The notes: generated from the sequence alone by a model not told the origin. A stretch of DNA of 64,000 nucleotides from Spirabiliibacterium mucosae (GCF_014884965.1 NZ_JABTBO010000001.1:99321-163320), one strand, 5' to 3'; counted from the first letter of the stretch, positions 38,668-49,499 are shown. Made by a program: numbers and translations.

Positions 38668-38934
38668 ATGCTACGAAATATTACATTATTCATCATTTGC
38701 TTTACCCTAAGTAATTTCTCTCATGCTTATCATGATGAGTATGAAATAGAAGTTTCTCATGATGATGAGTATTTTGTTATCAATGATGAAGTGTTCACTG
38801 CACAAACCTATTGTTTTAATATGAACGAGGGAGATCGTGTTATTTTCATCGAAGGTAGCCCTTATGAATTATGTACTAGTGCTGAAATTTTAAATTTAGA
38901 TACCAAAGAAAGATGCTCTCTTTGGTGTGAATAA
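38668..38934 (+). CDS. Small secreted cysteine-rich protein of unknown function
   Basis: 88 residues. A signal peptide of about 20 residues (cleavage after SHA) leaves a 68-residue acidic mature chain with four cysteines (49, 69, 83, 87), enough for two disulfides, and many Asp/Glu. It is much more A+T-rich than its neighbours. It is placed between prfB and lysS, which are usually adjacent in gammaproteobacteria, 26 bases after prfB and 15 before lysS. There is no strong ribosome site. I do not recognise a family. It may be a recently gained gene. Confidence 0.6.
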   Translation: MLRNITLFIICFTLSNFSHAYHDEYEIEVSHDDEYFVINDEVFTAQTYCFNMNEGDRVIFIEGSPYELCTSAEILNLDTKERCSLWCE

Positions 38935-38949
38935 CATAGGATTATATAA

Positions 38950-40458
38950 ATGACAGACCAACACTCAGAATTAGACCTCAACGGTGAGATGCTTGCTCGC
39001 CGTGAAAAATTAAACCAATTGCGCAGCCTCGGCAACGCATTCCCGAATACCTTCCGTCGCGACAGCTTAGCGGGTGATTTGCACGCGCAATACGAGCAAG
39101 AAGACGGTGAAAAATTAAAGGAAAGTGCGGTTGAAGTGGCCGTTGCGGGGCGCGTGATGACGCGGCGCAAAATGGGCAAAGCCAGCTTTGTCACGCTCTC
39201 GGATATGAGTGGCAAAATCCAGCTTTATATCGCGCGCGACACCTTGCCTGAAGGGCAATACGCCGATTTTATGGCGATGCTCGATTTGGGCGATATCATG
39301 GGCGCGAAAGGCACGCTCTTTAAAACCAAAACCGGCGAGCTGACCGTGCGCTGCTCGGCCGTTGAGCTGCTTACCAAAGCGCTGCGCCCACTGCCGGACA
39401 AATTCCACGGCTTGGCGGACCAAGAAATGCGCTATCGCCAGCGTTATCTTGACCTTATCAGCAACGAGCAATCTCGCCGCACGTTTATGATCCGCTCGAA
39501 AGTGATTGCGGGCATTCGCAATTACTTCACCAACAAAGGCTTCATGGAAGTGGAAACACCGATGCTGCAAGTGATCCCAGGCGGTGCGTCGGCGCGGCCG
39601 TTCATCACGCACCATAATGCGCTCGACATTGATATGTACCTGCGCATTGCGCCAGAATTGTTCTTAAAACGCCTTGTGGTCGGCGGCTTTGAGCGCGTGT
39701 TTGAACTCAACCGCAACTTCCGTAACGAGGGTGTTTCGGTGCGCCACAACCCTGAATTTACGATGCTGGAATACTACCAAGCTTACGCCGATTACCACGA
39801 TTTAATGGACAACACCGAAGAGCTGCTGCGCCAATTAGCACTGGACATCCTCGGCACCACCATTGTGCCTTACGGCGAATATGAATTCGATTTCGGCAAA
39901 CCGTTTGAGCGCATCACTATGCATGATGCGGTGCTGAAATACGGCGCAGAGAAAGGCATTGTCAAAGACGATCTCTATGACCTCGAGCGTGCGCGTGCAG
40001 TGGCGGAAAAACTGGGCATTGAGGTGCAAAAATCCTGGGGCTTGGGTTCTTTAGTCAATGCCATTTTTGAAGAGGTGGCGGAACATCACTTGATTCAGCC
40101 AACGTTCTTGATGGCGCACCCAGCGGAGATTTCACCGCTGGCTCGCCGTAATGACGACAACCCAGAGGTGACTGATCGCTTTGAGCTCTTTATCGGCGGG
40201 CGTGAAATCGGCAACGGCTTTTCTGAGCTCAATGACGCGGAAGACCAAAACGCCCGCTTTGACGCGCAAGTGGCTGCCAAAGAGGCCGGCGATGATGAAG
40301 CGATGTTTAAAGATGAAGACTTCGTGGTCGCCCTTGAACACGGCCTGCCTCCTACCGCCGGCGAAGGCCTTGGCATCGACCGCTTGGCCATGCTGTTTGC
40401 CAACGCGCCATCGATTCGCGATGTGATTTTATTCCCAGCGATGAAGCACAAAGGCTAA
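38950..40458 (+). CDS. lysS: Lysyl-tRNA synthetase (class II)
   Basis: 502 residues. The N-terminal anticodon-binding OB fold precedes the class II core with motif 2 ([20 protein letters not shown]) and motif 3 ([13 protein letters not shown]). It charges tRNA-Lys. The prfB-lysS order is typical for gammaproteobacteria, here with a small gene in between. Confidence 0.96.
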   Translation: MTDQHSELDLNGEMLARREKLNQLRSLGNAFPNTFRRDSLAGDLHAQYEQEDGEKLKESAVEVAVAGRVMTRRKMGKASFVTLSDMSGKIQLYIARDTLPEGQYADFMAMLDLGDIMGAKGTLFKTKTGELTVRCSAVELLTKALRPLPDKFHGLADQEMRYRQRYLDLISNEQSRRTFMIRSKVIAGIRNYFTNKGFMEVETPMLQVIPGGASARPFITHHNALDIDMYLRIAPELFLKRLVVGGFERVFELNRNFRNEGVSVRHNPEFTMLEYYQAYADYHDLMDNTEELLRQLALDILGTTIVPYGEYEFDFGKPFERITMHDAVLKYGAEKGIVKDDLYDLERARAVAEKLGIEVQKSWGLGSLVNAIFEEVAEHHLIQPTFLMAHPAEISPLARRNDDNPEVTDRFELFIGGREIGNGFSELNDAEDQNARFDAQVAAKEAGDDEAMFKDEDFVVALEHGLPPTAGEGLGIDRLAMLFANAPSIRDVILFPAMKHKG

Positions 40459-40485
40459 AAGCAAAGTGCGGTTAGCCGCAGTGAT

Positions 40486-40516
40486 AAAAAAGCCTAGCAT
40501 TTCGCTAGGCTTTTTT
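40486..40516. terminator. Bidirectional terminator between lysS and galU
   Basis: AGCCTAGC and GCTAGGCT with a 5-base loop, flanked by A5 and T6 runs, between convergent genes. Confidence 0.85.
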
Positions 40517-40520
40517 GTGC

Positions 40521-41411
40521 TTACAACGTTTTCGCAAAGCGTTTGACGAGGGCTTTGAAGTCGTCGCCCAGTTTTGGGTGGTGGATGCCGTATTCAAGGA
40601 TAGCTTGGAGGTAGCCGAGTTTGTCGCCGCAGTCAAACGTGCGGCCGGTCATGTAAAAGGCCTCGACAGGCTCTTTTTCAATCAGCATATCCACCGCGTC
40701 GGTGAGTTGGATTTCATCACCTACGCCAACCGGCGTTTTGGCCAGCAGTGCCCAGATACTTTCTGAAAAAACATAGCGCCCCACCACCGAGAGGTTGGAC
40801 GGCGCTTTTTCAGGGGCGGGTTTTTCCACAATGTTGCGGATAACCGCACTTTGTTGCTGCTCGTTTAAGGTTTCGCCCGCGCAGTCAACAATGCCGTAGT
40901 TGCTCACCTCATCATCGGCCACGGGGGCGACCATAATTTGGCTGGCGTGGGTTTGCTCAAAGCGTTTGATCATCGCCGCTAAGTTTTCGGTGGCTTGATC
41001 GGCGGTGAAATCGGCCAAAATCACATCAGGCAGCACCACCGCAAAAGGCTCATCGCCCACCAGTGGCTTGGCGCACAGCACGGCGTGGCCTAGCCCTTTG
41101 GCGTAACCTTGGCGCACATGCATGATGGTGACATCGTGCGGGATAATTGACCGCACTTCATCAAGCAACTGGCGTTTGACGCGCTTTTCGAGCATGGATT
41201 CCAGCTCGTAGGAGGTGTCAAAGTGGTTTTCAATCGAGTTTTTCGAAGAGTGGGTGACGAGAATAATCTCTTTAATTCCTGCCCTCACGCATTCGGTCAC
41301 CACATATTGAATCAGCGGCTTGTCGACAATGGTGAGCATTTCTTTTGGGATGGCCTTGGTGGCTGGCAACATACGCGTGCCCAGGCCGGCTACAGGAATA
41401 ATCGCTTTCAT
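40521..41411 (-). CDS. galU: UTP-glucose-1-phosphate uridylyltransferase
   Basis: 296 residues from the ATG at 41411, which follows AAGGATTGAAA. The N-terminus [25 protein letters not shown] is the GalU nucleotide-binding signature. It makes UDP-glucose for lipooligosaccharide and capsule precursors. It lies downstream of manB/cpsG, with about 100 bases between them. Confidence 0.95.
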   Translation of the reverse strand: MKAIIPVAGLGTRMLPATKAIPKEMLTIVDKPLIQYVVTECVRAGIKEIILVTHSSKNSIENHFDTSYELESMLEKRVKRQLLDEVRSIIPHDVTIMHVRQGYAKGLGHAVLCAKPLVGDEPFAVVLPDVILADFTADQATENLAAMIKRFEQTHASQIMVAPVADDEVSNYGIVDCAGETLNEQQQSAVIRNIVEKPAPEKAPSNLSVVGRYVFSESIWALLAKTPVGVGDEIQLTDAVDMLIEKEPVEAFYMTGRTFDCGDKLGYLQAILEYGIHHPKLGDDFKALVKRFAKTL

Positions 41412-41513
41412 TTTCAATCCTTTTGAATAAATCACGTTGACATTCTAGCAAGTTTTTAGCCACGCTCAATAAAAAATACGCCACACAACGTGGCGTATTG
41501 ATCTAAAGTGCGG

Positions 41514-42884
41514 TTATTGACGCAAGAGATCGAGCACTTCTTTAGTTTTTTGCTCCATCAAAGCTTTGTCGCCGCGTGTTTCAAGGTTGAGACGCACCAC
41601 CGGCTCAGTGTTGGAGCTGCGCAGGTTGAAGCGCCAATCTGGGTACTCAATGCTGATGCCGTCGATTTCATCCACACGCAGGGCGTCTTTTTCAAAATGC
41701 GCACGCACGCGGGCGATGGCGGCTTTGGCGTCTTGTAATTTGCTGTTGATTTCGCCTGGGGATGGGTAAGTTTCTAAGCGATCGCCCACCAATTGGCCTA
41801 AGGATTTGCCGGTGGTGCACAGCAGTTCTGCTGCCAGCAGCCATGGGATCATGCCGCTGTCGCAATAGAAAAAGTCACGGAAATAGTGGTGCGCACTCAT
41901 CTCCCCGCCATAGACGGCGTCAACAGCGCGCATTTTTTCTTTAATGAAGGAGTGGCCAGATTTTGACATCACCGGCTCGCCACCGAGTTCTTCAACCAGT
42001 TCTACAGTATTCCAAATCAAACGTGGGTCATAAATGATTTTCGCGCCTTTATTTTTTTGCAAGAAGGCTTGTGCCAACAATCCAACAACATAATAGCCTT
42101 CAATGAAGGTGGCGTTTTCATCAAACAAGAAGCAGCGGTCAAAGTCACCGTCAAAGGCAATGCCCATATCCGCTTTGTTTGAGAGCACCGCATCAATGGT
42201 GTCTTGGCGATTTTCGTGCAGCAATGGGTTAGGAATGCCGTGCGGGAAGGTGCCATCTGGGTCGTTGTACACTTTAATGAACTCCACCGGCAATTCTTTG
42301 GCTTTAAAGCGTTTTTCTAATTCATCAATCACGTGGCCGGCGGCACCATTGCCTGAGTTGACCACCAATTTAAGCGGTTTTTTCTTGAAGTTTTCCAGAT
42401 CAATATAAGTGAGGAGGTGGTCAACATACTCTTGCAGCACGCTGTGTTGTTTGTATTCACCACGTTTGGCCACCTCTGGGAAGTTATTTTCTTCAGCGAG
42501 GCGTTGAATGTCTGCCAAGCCGCTGTCGGCGCTGATTGGGCGGGAGCCGGCGCGGACAAATTTCAAGCCGTTGTAATCCATCGGGTTGTGGCTGGCGGTC
42601 ACTTCAATCCCACCGTCGGTGCCTAAAAAAGAGGTGGCAAAATAGATTTCTTCCGTGCCGGTGAGACCGAGGTCAATCACATCAACGCCGGCGTCGAGCA
42701 AGCCGTTGGTCAGGGCGCTTTTTAATTCTTTGGAGCTTAAGCGCACGTCGCCGCCAACCACCACATTTTTCGGTTTTAAGAACTGACCAAACGCGCGCCC
42801 AATGCGATAAGCAATGTCTTCGTTGAGCTCATCGCCTAAACGACCGCGAACATCATAGGCTTTAAAACAGGTTAATTTTGTCAT
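41514..42884 (-). CDS. manB: Phosphomannomutase, CpsG/ManB type
   Basis: 456 residues starting [17 protein letters not shown], nearly the CpsG N-terminus. The phosphoserine loop [11 protein letters not shown], the metal loop [12 protein letters not shown] and the sugar loop [10 protein letters not shown] are present. It converts mannose-6-P and mannose-1-P, for surface polysaccharide sugars. GGAG lies 6 bases before the chosen ATG. It follows csrA by 21 bases. The adjacent galU suggests a surface-glycan supply function; no mannosyl-polymer genes are in the window. Confidence 0.92.
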   Translation of the reverse strand: MTKLTCFKAYDVRGRLGDELNEDIAYRIGRAFGQFLKPKNVVVGGDVRLSSKELKSALTNGLLDAGVDVIDLGLTGTEEIYFATSFLGTDGGIEVTASHNPMDYNGLKFVRAGSRPISADSGLADIQRLAEENNFPEVAKRGEYKQHSVLQEYVDHLLTYIDLENFKKKPLKLVVNSGNGAAGHVIDELEKRFKAKELPVEFIKVYNDPDGTFPHGIPNPLLHENRQDTIDAVLSNKADMGIAFDGDFDRCFLFDENATFIEGYYVVGLLAQAFLQKNKGAKIIYDPRLIWNTVELVEELGGEPVMSKSGHSFIKEKMRAVDAVYGGEMSAHHYFRDFFYCDSGMIPWLLAAELLCTTGKSLGQLVGDRLETYPSPGEINSKLQDAKAAIARVRAHFEKDALRVDEIDGISIEYPDWRFNLRSSNTEPVVRLNLETRGDKALMEQKTKEVLDLLRQ

Positions 42885-42905
42885 TTTGTACTCCAATACG
42901 TTCAA

Positions 42906-43091
42906 TTACACAGTTTCGGGTTCTTTTTCAGCGTCTTTCAGCCGAAGATAGATTTCTTCGCGATGCACGGCCACCTCTTTTGGCGCATTCACGCCAATTT
43001 TCACTTGGTTGCCCCGCACACTTAAAATGGATATTGAGATGTCTTCCCCTATCAATAAATTTTCGCCAACCTTTCTGGTGAGAATCAGCAT
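42906..43091 (-). CDS. csrA: CsrA, carbon storage RNA-binding regulator
   Basis: 61 residues, the canonical size, beginning [19 protein letters not shown] and containing [15 protein letters not shown] with the RNA-binding Leu4/Arg44-type residues. CsrA binds GGA motifs in mRNA leaders to control translation and stability. It lies downstream of alaS as in enterobacteria and Haemophilus. Confidence 0.96.
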   Translation of the reverse strand: MLILTRKVGENLLIGEDISISILSVRGNQVKIGVNAPKEVAVHREEIYLRLKDAEKEPETV

Positions 43092-43196
43092 AATGCGCTC
43101 CAGCTTTTGGGTTCTTTTAGAATGGTTATGTTGATAATACTTTATTTAGTAAAAAAAAGTGATCAGTAAAAGCCCAAAATGTGCGGTAGTACACAA

Positions 43197-43224
43197 AATA
43201 AAAGCAGGTTGCCCTGCTTTTATT
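43197..43224 (-). terminator. Terminator after alaS
   Basis: A perfect 12-base stem AATAAAAGCAGG / CCTGCTTTTATT with loop TTGC, followed on either strand by T-rich sequence. Confidence 0.75.
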
Positions 43225-43230
43225 CTCTTT

Positions 43231-45861
43231 TTAGCCCAATTTGTTCTCAAGCCAGGTTTTGGCACAGCTCAGCGCAATCGGCACGTCCTCAACTTGGCTG
43301 CCGCCGGCCATCGCCAAATCAGGCCGTCCGCCACCTTTGCCGCCAACGGCTTGCGCCATCACGTTGACCAGTTCGCCGGCTTTGAGTTTGTCGGTGAGAT
43401 CTTTGGTGACACCAGCAATCAAGTTGACTTTGCCATCAAGCACGCTGGCAAAGGCCACCACGCCGCTGCCGAGTTGATTTTTCAAATCATCCACCAAGGT
43501 GCGCAGGGCTTTGGCGTCCACGCCGTCAAGCTTGTGCAATACCACTTTCACGCCGCCAATGTCTTGGCACTGTTTCGCCAAATTGCTGCCCGCTTGCAGC
43601 GCGGCTTGCGCTTGCAGCTGTTGCAGGCTTTTTTCATTGCGTTTGTTGCGCTCAAGCAGCTGCTGGACTTTGTCTGCCACACCGTTGGCGTCGGTTTTTA
43701 ACAGATCCGCACTTTGCTGCAAAATCTGCTGCTGTTGATGCAGCCAATTGATTGCATTTTGCCCTGTCACCGCCTCAATGCGGCGGATGCCTGAGGCGAT
43801 CGCACCTTCAGAGATGATTTTAAACAAGCCGATATCACCCGTGCGTTGAGCGTGGATGCCGCCACACAATTCGGTGGAGAAATCGCCCATCGTCAGCACG
43901 CGCACGCGCTCGCCATATTTTTCACCAAACAGCGCCATCGCGCCTTTCGCTTTGGCCGCTTCAATGTCCATGATCTCGGTTTCGATCGGGTAATTCGACC
44001 GCACTTTAGCATTCACCAAGTTTTCAATCTCAACCAATTGCGCTTTGCTGATGGCTTCTGGTTGAGAGAAGTCAAAGCGCAAAATAGTGTCAGAAACCAG
44101 CGAGCCTTTTTGGCTGACATGGCTTCCAAGCACTTGGCGTAATGCTGCGTGCAGCAAGTGGGTGGCGGAGTGGTTAAGTGCGGTCGCACCACGGCGATCG
44201 CTGTCCACGCTGGCGCGCACTGTTTGCCCAAGGGTGATTTCCCCTTGGGTCAGCTCACCGATGTGGCCGAACACTTTGCCGTATTTTTGCGTGTCTTTCA
44301 CCACAAATTGCACGCCGTCTGCCTCAAGCACGCCGCTGTCACCAATCTGCCCGCCCGATTCGCCATAAAACGGTGTGCGGTCAAGTACCACCACGCCACC
44401 TTGGCCGGCGCTTAAGCGCTCGGTTGGTTTGCCGTCGTGGAATAGCGCCACCACCGCGGCCTCGCCTTGCGCTTGGCTGTAGCCGTTAAATTCGGTTTCA
44501 CCGTCAACACGAATCACATTGCTGTAATCCATCGAGAAGTTGCTCGCTGCTTGGGCTTGCTTGCGCTGGTTGTCCATCGCCGCATCAAAGCCGGCTTGGT
44601 CAACTTGAATGTCTTTTTCGCGGCAAATGTCCGCGGTTAGATCGTATGGGAAGCCGTAAGTATCGTAGAGTTTAAACACCACGTCGCCGGCCAGCACGCC
44701 GTCTTTCACGTGCGTGTTCAAAGCATCATCAAGCAGCACCAAGCCGCGCTCAAGGGTGCGGGCAAATTGCTCTTCTTCTTGCTTGAGTAGTTTTTCAATC
44801 AGCGCACGGTTGTCTTGCAGCTCTTGGCCAGCCTCCGCCATCACGTCAATTAAGGTTGGCACCAGTTTGTAGAAAAACGCTTCTTTCGCGCCGAGCAAAT
44901 GGCCATGGCGCACCGCGCGGCGGATAATGCGGCGCAGCACATAGCCGCGGCCTTCGTTAGAGGGCACCACGCCATCGGCGATCAAATACGCACATGAGCG
45001 AATGTGATCGGCAATCACGTTGAGGGATTTGTTTTTCACATCCTGCGTGCCGACAATCTCGGCAGTGGCCGCCACCAGGCGTTTGAAAATATCAATGTCG
45101 TAGTTGGAGTTGACGTGTTGCAACACCGCGGCGATGCGCTCAAGGCCCATGCCCGTGTCTACAGACGGTTTTGGCAGTGGCAGCATTTCGCCATCGGCTT
45201 GGCGATTGAACTGCATAAACACCACGTTCCAAATCTCGATGTAACGGTCGCCATCTTCCTCTGGTGACCCCGGCGGGCCGCCCCAGATGTGATCACCGTG
45301 ATCGTAGAAAATCTCAGTACACGGGCCGCACGGGCCGGTGTCACCCATTTGCCAGAAGTTATCGGAGGCATAAGGCGCGCCTTTGTTGTCGCCAATACGC
45401 ACAATGCGTTCAGCCGGCACGCCGATTTCATCATGCCAAATGCCGTAGGCCTCATCATCACTTTCATACACCGTGACCCACAGCTTTTCTTTCGGCAAGC
45501 CAAGCCATTGGCTGGAGGTCAAAAACGCCCAAGCAAAGTGGATTGCATCGTGCTTGAAGTAGTCACCAAAGCTGAAATTACCCAGCATTTCAAAAAAGGT
45601 GTGGTGACGGGCGGTGTAGCCGACATTTTCTAAGTCGTTGTGTTTGCCCCCGGCGCGCACGCAGCGCTGGGCGGTGGTAGCGCGGGTGTAGGCGCGTTTG
45701 TCTTGGCCTAAAAAGACATTTTTAAATTGGTTCATGCCCGCATTGGTAAACAGCAATGTCGGGTCGTTGTCTGGCACCAGTGAACTGCTTGGCACCACTT
45801 CATGCCCGTGAGAGGCAAAAAACGCCAAAAAATCTCGGCGAATGTCGGCAGTGGTTTTCAT
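43231..45861 (-). CDS. alaS: Alanyl-tRNA synthetase
   Basis: 876 residues from the ATG at 45861 (preceded by AGGAATCATC); the longer open frame is not supported. The class II core starts [20 protein letters not shown]; the editing domain shows [12 protein letters not shown] and the metal-binding [13 protein letters not shown]; a C-terminal coiled coil and DHHA1-type glycine-rich region ([15 protein letters not shown]) follow. It charges tRNA-Ala and clears Ser/Gly mischarging. Confidence 0.96.
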   Translation of the reverse strand: MKTTADIRRDFLAFFASHGHEVVPSSSLVPDNDPTLLFTNAGMNQFKNVFLGQDKRAYTRATTAQRCVRAGGKHNDLENVGYTARHHTFFEMLGNFSFGDYFKHDAIHFAWAFLTSSQWLGLPKEKLWVTVYESDDEAYGIWHDEIGVPAERIVRIGDNKGAPYASDNFWQMGDTGPCGPCTEIFYDHGDHIWGGPPGSPEEDGDRYIEIWNVVFMQFNRQADGEMLPLPKPSVDTGMGLERIAAVLQHVNSNYDIDIFKRLVAATAEIVGTQDVKNKSLNVIADHIRSCAYLIADGVVPSNEGRGYVLRRIIRRAVRHGHLLGAKEAFFYKLVPTLIDVMAEAGQELQDNRALIEKLLKQEEEQFARTLERGLVLLDDALNTHVKDGVLAGDVVFKLYDTYGFPYDLTADICREKDIQVDQAGFDAAMDNQRKQAQAASNFSMDYSNVIRVDGETEFNGYSQAQGEAAVVALFHDGKPTERLSAGQGGVVVLDRTPFYGESGGQIGDSGVLEADGVQFVVKDTQKYGKVFGHIGELTQGEITLGQTVRASVDSDRRGATALNHSATHLLHAALRQVLGSHVSQKGSLVSDTILRFDFSQPEAISKAQLVEIENLVNAKVRSNYPIETEIMDIEAAKAKGAMALFGEKYGERVRVLTMGDFSTELCGGIHAQRTGDIGLFKIISEGAIASGIRRIEAVTGQNAINWLHQQQQILQQSADLLKTDANGVADKVQQLLERNKRNEKSLQQLQAQAALQAGSNLAKQCQDIGGVKVVLHKLDGVDAKALRTLVDDLKNQLGSGVVAFASVLDGKVNLIAGVTKDLTDKLKAGELVNVMAQAVGGKGGGRPDLAMAGGSQVEDVPIALSCAKTWLENKLG

Positions 45862-45950
45862 GATGATTCCTATTAACTTGCTTTTATTTAACGCACTATT
45901 TTGGCATAAAAAACGGTAGGGGGAATTTTTCACCGCACTTTATAATAAAA

Positions 45951-45981
45951 ACCGCACTTTGATCAAAAACCAAAGTGCGGT
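45951..45981 (-). terminator. USS-pair terminator after uspA, in a four-USS cluster
   Basis: ACCGCACTTTG and CAAAGTGCGGT form an 11-base stem. Two more USS copies flank it (45932 and 45990), giving four in about 70 bases between uspA and alaS. Confidence 0.6.
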
Positions 45982-45998
45982 CAGATAAAAAGTGCGGT

Positions 45999-46424
45999 TT
46001 AGTCGTCTTTCAACGGCACCACCAGCATATCAATGGTGATATTATTCATCACCTGACGGGTGGATGAAATCAACTTGCTCCAAAAGTCTTGATGGTGGCC
46101 GGTGACCAACAAATCGGCTTCATAGCGCTTAATCGCTTCTTTCAACACTTGCTCTAAATCCCCTGTGCCGCTGAGTTTTTCCGTGATTGGATACGGCGAG
46201 GAGTTGGCTAATTGGTTAAGCGCGTCGTGAGTTTCTTGTGAAATTCTGTCTTGCATTGACGACATATTCACATCAATCAACCCCGTATAAAGGTCAGAAA
46301 AATTGACATCCACATGCACCAGCGACAATTTCGCTTGATGGCGCTGCGCAATATCCGCCGCTTTGTTCACCAAAACAGCACTGTCTTCAGAAAGATCCAC
46401 TGCAACGAGAATGTGTTTATACAT
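45999..46424 (-). CDS. uspA: Universal stress protein A
   Basis: 141 residues from the ATG at 46424, which follows [26 protein letters not shown] and the end [23 protein letters not shown] are like UspA of E. coli and Haemophilus. It is a small cytoplasmic stress-induced protein; UspA-type members lack the full ATP-binding glycine motif, and that fits here. It is a single-gene unit ending in a USS hairpin. Confidence 0.93.
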   Translation of the reverse strand: MYKHILVAVDLSEDSAVLVNKAADIAQRHQAKLSLVHVDVNFSDLYTGLIDVNMSSMQDRISQETHDALNQLANSSPYPITEKLSGTGDLEQVLKEAIKRYEADLLVTGHHQDFWSKLISSTRQVMNNITIDMLVVPLKDD

Positions 46425-46688
46425 ACGCCCTCCTTGAACAAGGTTTAACCATCCATCTTCGTTGCGAGCATAATAACACGTTGAAATGAAAAAGAGAGTG
46501 TGCTGGATCACAGTTCGCACAAATTTTTAAACCGCACTAGACACCGCACTTTTTGCTTTTTATACTCGCATCTCCATTAATTCGTTATTTATAGCGCAAG
46601 TTTTGTGTATAAAAAATGAGTTCCCGCACGCGTGAGTTTGCGTCAATTTATTTTTGTATCCGCTTGTGCCTTCGGTGAAGGACAACGT

Positions 46689-47900
46689 ATGACAACCTGG
46701 CAACAGTTTAAACAACATTATCTCATTTCTTTTTGGAACCCGACGGTGGCGGTGATCGCAGCCGGCATTCTCTCAACCTACTATTTTGGCTTAACAGGCA
46801 CCTACTGGGCGGTCACGGGCGAATTCACCCGCTGGGGCGGGCACCTGCTGCAAGCCTTGGGTGTGGATATCTCCTCGTGGGGCTATTTTCAGCTCATTGG
46901 CATGCAAGACAACATTTTCACCCGCGTGGATGGCGTGATGATTTTGGGCATGTTCACCGGCTGTTTGGCGGCGGCATTATGGGCAAATAATGTCAAAATT
47001 CGCATGCCGAAAAACCGCATCCGCATCGCTCAAGCGCTGCTTGGGGGCGCGATTGCCGGCTTTGGCGCACGGCTGGCGATGGGCTGCAACCTGGCGTCGT
47101 TTTTCACGGGCATCCCGCAATTTTCCCTGCACGCTTGGCTGTTTACACTGACCACCGCGATTGGCACTTATTTCGGCGCCAAGTTCACCCTGCTGCCGCT
47201 GTTTAAAAGCAAAGTCAGCCTCAAGGCCTATCAACAAGCGCCCGCCGTGGTGGACGAAAAACGCAAAGCGCGCCGCTTTCGCTTAGGCATGCTGCTCTTT
47301 TTTGCCTTCATCGCGACCGCACTTTATGTTCTGGGCTTCAACAGCAAACTCGGCTTTGCCATGTTGGCGGGCTTGGGCTTTGGCTTGCTGATTGAGCGCG
47401 CGCAAATTTGCTTCACCTCCGCCTTTCGCGATTTGTGGCTCACCGGCCGCGCGATGATGCTCAAAGCGATTATCTACGGCATGCTAATCAGCACCCTTGG
47501 CATTTTCAGCTATTTGCAACTGGGCCTGTCGCCGAAAATCATGTGGGCGGCGCCCAGTGCGCTGATTGGCGGGTTGCTGTTTGGCTTTGGCATTGTGCTC
47601 GCCGGCGGCTGCGAAACGGGCTGGATGTACCGCGCGCTAGAAGGCCAAGTGCATTTTGTTTGGGTCGGCATCGGCAATGTGATGGGCTCCACCGCGTTGG
47701 CCGCGGTGTGGGACGACCTTGCACCACACTTAGTGTTTAACTTCCCGAAAATCAACCTGCTGGACTGGGCCGGCACACAAGGTGGCTTGCTGCTCAATTA
47801 TGCTTTAATGGCGTTGATGCTGCTCGCCGTTATTCTGTGGGAGCGCCACGCGTTGCGCCGCCGTCGCGCGCAACTCAAGGCAACCTCAACCGCACTTTAG
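46689..47900 (+). CDS. yedE: YedE (FdhT/TsuA-like) sulfur/selenium transporter-type membrane protein
   Basis: 403 residues from the ATG at 46689 after GAAGGACAACGT; a 19-residue upstream extension lacks a site. It closely follows E. coli YedE: YWAVTGEFTRWGGHLLQ, GARLAMGCNLASFFTGIPQFS and ERAQICFTSAFRD plus VLAGGCETGWMYRA, with conserved Cys residues in two pseudo-repeats and about ten hydrophobic segments. Relatives (TsuA/YeeE) import thiosulfate; YedE is tied to selenium metabolism. It pairs with yedF 9 bases downstream. Confidence 0.9.
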   Translation: MTTWQQFKQHYLISFWNPTVAVIAAGILSTYYFGLTGTYWAVTGEFTRWGGHLLQALGVDISSWGYFQLIGMQDNIFTRVDGVMILGMFTGCLAAALWANNVKIRMPKNRIRIAQALLGGAIAGFGARLAMGCNLASFFTGIPQFSLHAWLFTLTTAIGTYFGAKFTLLPLFKSKVSLKAYQQAPAVVDEKRKARRFRLGMLLFFAFIATALYVLGFNSKLGFAMLAGLGFGLLIERAQICFTSAFRDLWLTGRAMMLKAIIYGMLISTLGIFSYLQLGLSPKIMWAAPSALIGGLLFGFGIVLAGGCETGWMYRALEGQVHFVWVGIGNVMGSTALAAVWDDLAPHLVFNFPKINLLDWAGTQGGLLLNYALMALMLLAVILWERHALRRRRAQLKATSTAL

Positions 47901-47909
47901 GAGGCCGTG

Positions 47910-48143
47910 ATGCAAACGATTATTCCAACTTATACTTTAGATATGCGCGGCGAGCCGTGCCCGTACCCCGCCATTGCCACGTTGGAGGCGATGGCTGAGC
48001 TAAACCCTGGCGAGATTTTAGAGGTGATCAGCGATTGTGCGCAGTCGATCAACAATATCCCGAAAGATGCGGAAAATCATGGTTACAAAATGCTCAAAAT
48101 AGAACAAAGCGATGTTACAATTCGCTATTTCATCCAAAAATAA
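47910..48143 (+). CDS. yedF: YedF, TusA-like sulfurtransferase
   Basis: 77 residues (start 47910; a neighbouring ATG-like codon three bases upstream is less likely). It has the TusA CPxP motif in MRGEPCPYPAIATLEAM, with the persulfide-forming Cys, and matches E. coli YedF over its length. It likely receives the sulfur or selenium compound brought in by YedE. Cotranscribed with yedE. Confidence 0.9.
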   Translation: MQTIIPTYTLDMRGEPCPYPAIATLEAMAELNPGEILEVISDCAQSINNIPKDAENHGYKMLKIEQSDVTIRYFIQK

Positions 48144-48161
48144 GCGATTTCGCATTTAGAT

Positions 48162-48190
48162 TTGATCCTTTTCAAACAATTTGCTATACT
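48162..48190 (+). promoter_or_regulatory. Promoter of candidate small RNA
   Basis: TTGATC (48162-48167) and TATACT (48185-48190) separated by exactly 17 bases, well placed and strong-looking, not followed by a gene but by the hairpins described next. Confidence 0.6.
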
Positions 48191-48196
48191 CAAACG

Positions 48197-48278
48197 CAAT
48201 AATAAAGATAAGGACAATCAATAACCCTTGTCCATAATAACAACATATCTCTTAGCCACGCTTGCGTGGCTTTTTTTT
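48197..48278 (+). ncRNA. Candidate trans-acting small RNA
   Basis: From the predicted start (about 48197) to the T tract is about 82 bases. A first hairpin has stem GGACAA/TTGTCC; an A/C-rich single-stranded stretch follows (about 48231-48254); then the terminator GCCACG-CTTG-CGTGGC and eight T. Promoter, exposed middle and Rho-independent end are what an Hfq-dependent sRNA looks like. No open frame with a ribosome site is seen. The alternative is that the last hairpin merely ends yedEF, but that would not explain the promoter. I do not recognise a known sRNA. Confidence 0.45.
48255..48278 (+). terminator. Rho-independent terminator
   Basis: GCCACG and CGTGGC with a CTTG loop and eight T. 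Ends the candidate sRNA and possibly yedEF. Confidence 0.85.
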
Positions 48279-48306
48279 GCCTAGATCAAGGGCTTTGGCG
48301 CAAATG

Positions 48307-48522
48307 ACTTGATTTTTCACCCGCGAAAGCGTAACATTCGCACCAATTTAGTCATTCGAGGAATATACTTTGGACAGTCACAGTCGAAACTGGTTTACTT
48401 TCGTTTTTGATACCCTCTCCATTGAGTCACCTCGGCGAGTGTATCGCTGATAAGTTACGGCTCGCCCGCCAATTTCCCATTTTTCCTGTCTAATCTATGT
48501 TCACAAGCCATAGGATAGAATT
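48307..48522 (+). promoter_or_regulatory. Long leader region of corA
   Basis: TTGATT and TAACAT, 17 bases apart, lie near 48310-48340 and would give a leader of about 180 bases. The leader contains complementary segments CGGCGAG and CTCGCCCG (about 48432 and 48464) that could close a long stem. It also holds a nine-codon ATG frame (48497-48526) whose stop overlaps the corA start, without a ribosome site. Structure-based control by magnesium is possible but is inference. No known riboswitch class is recognised. Confidence 0.3.
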
Positions 48523-49470
48523 ATGATTAGGGCTTTTGCTTTAGACAATGCACGCTTGGTGCGCGTTGATGATACATCACACAACCTAAACTCCGCCATC
48601 TGGATTGACTTGCTTGACCCAACGCGGGAAGAGCGGGAAACACTGCGTGATGCGCTCGGCCAAAGCCTGGCCTCTTACCTCGAATTAGAAGACATTGAGG
48701 CATCCGCGCGCTTTTTTGAAGATGAAGACGGCTTGCACTTGCACTCGTTTTTTTATTGCGAAGACGAAGACGACTACGCCGACATCGCCACCGTTGCGTT
48801 CACCGTGCGCGACGGGCGGCTGTTCACCCTGCGCGATCGCGAACTGCCTGCCTTTCGCCTCTATCGTATGCGCTCACGCAGCCAAAAGCTGATGGAGTGT
48901 AACGCTTACGAACTGCTGCTTGACCTGTTTGAAACCAAAATTGAGCAGCTCGCGGATGTGATTGAAACCATCTACGCCGATTTGGAAAAATTAAGCCGCA
49001 TTATCCTTGAAGGCAAACAAGGCGAAGCGTTTGATGATGCGCTTGCCACCCTCACCGAGCAAGAAGACGTCAGCTCCAAAGTGCGGTTGTGTTTGATGGA
49101 TACCCAGCGCGCGTTGAGCTTTTTGGTGCGCAAAACACGCCTGCCGGCCAGCCAGCTGGAGCAAGCGCGCGAAGTGCTGCGCGACATTGAATCCCTGCAG
49201 CCGCACAACGACACCTTATTCCAAAAAATTGACTTTTTGATGCAAGCGGCTATGGGTTTTATCAACATCGAGCAAAACCGCATTATGAAAATCTTCTCGG
49301 TGGCGGCGGTCATTTTCCTGCCACCAACCCTGGTTTCCTCCACCTACGGCATGAACTTCGACATCATGCCAGAATTGCACTGGGCGTTCGGCTACCCCTT
49401 CGCCCTTGGCTTAATGTTCCTAGTCGGCGTTATCCCGTATTTTTACTTCAAACGCCGCGGCTGGCTGTAA
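48523..49470 (+). CDS. corA: CorA, magnesium/cobalt channel
   Basis: 315 residues, the length of E. coli CorA. A large acidic cytoplasmic domain is followed by two C-terminal transmembrane helices with the pore signature [10 protein letters not shown] between them. It is the main constitutive Mg2+ influx channel of the inner membrane. AGGATAG lies in front of the ATG. Confidence 0.96.
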   Translation: MIRAFALDNARLVRVDDTSHNLNSAIWIDLLDPTREERETLRDALGQSLASYLELEDIEASARFFEDEDGLHLHSFFYCEDEDDYADIATVAFTVRDGRLFTLRDRELPAFRLYRMRSRSQKLMECNAYELLLDLFETKIEQLADVIETIYADLEKLSRIILEGKQGEAFDDALATLTEQEDVSSKVRLCLMDTQRALSFLVRKTRLPASQLEQAREVLRDIESLQPHNDTLFQKIDFLMQAAMGFINIEQNRIMKIFSVAAVIFLPPTLVSSTYGMNFDIMPELHWAFGYPFALGLMFLVGVIPYFYFKRRGWL

Positions 49471-49473
49471 CAC

Positions 49474-49499
49474 AAACCGCACTTTAGGTGCGGTTTTTT
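49474..49499. terminator. USS-derived terminator between corA and lpxH
   Basis: AAACCGCAC and GTGCGGTTT with a TTTAG loop and T run, between convergent genes. Confidence 0.75.

Noticed and set aside
48497..48526. Nine-codon leader peptide before corA
   Set aside because: No ribosome site and no known similarity; mentioned only as part of the corA leader.
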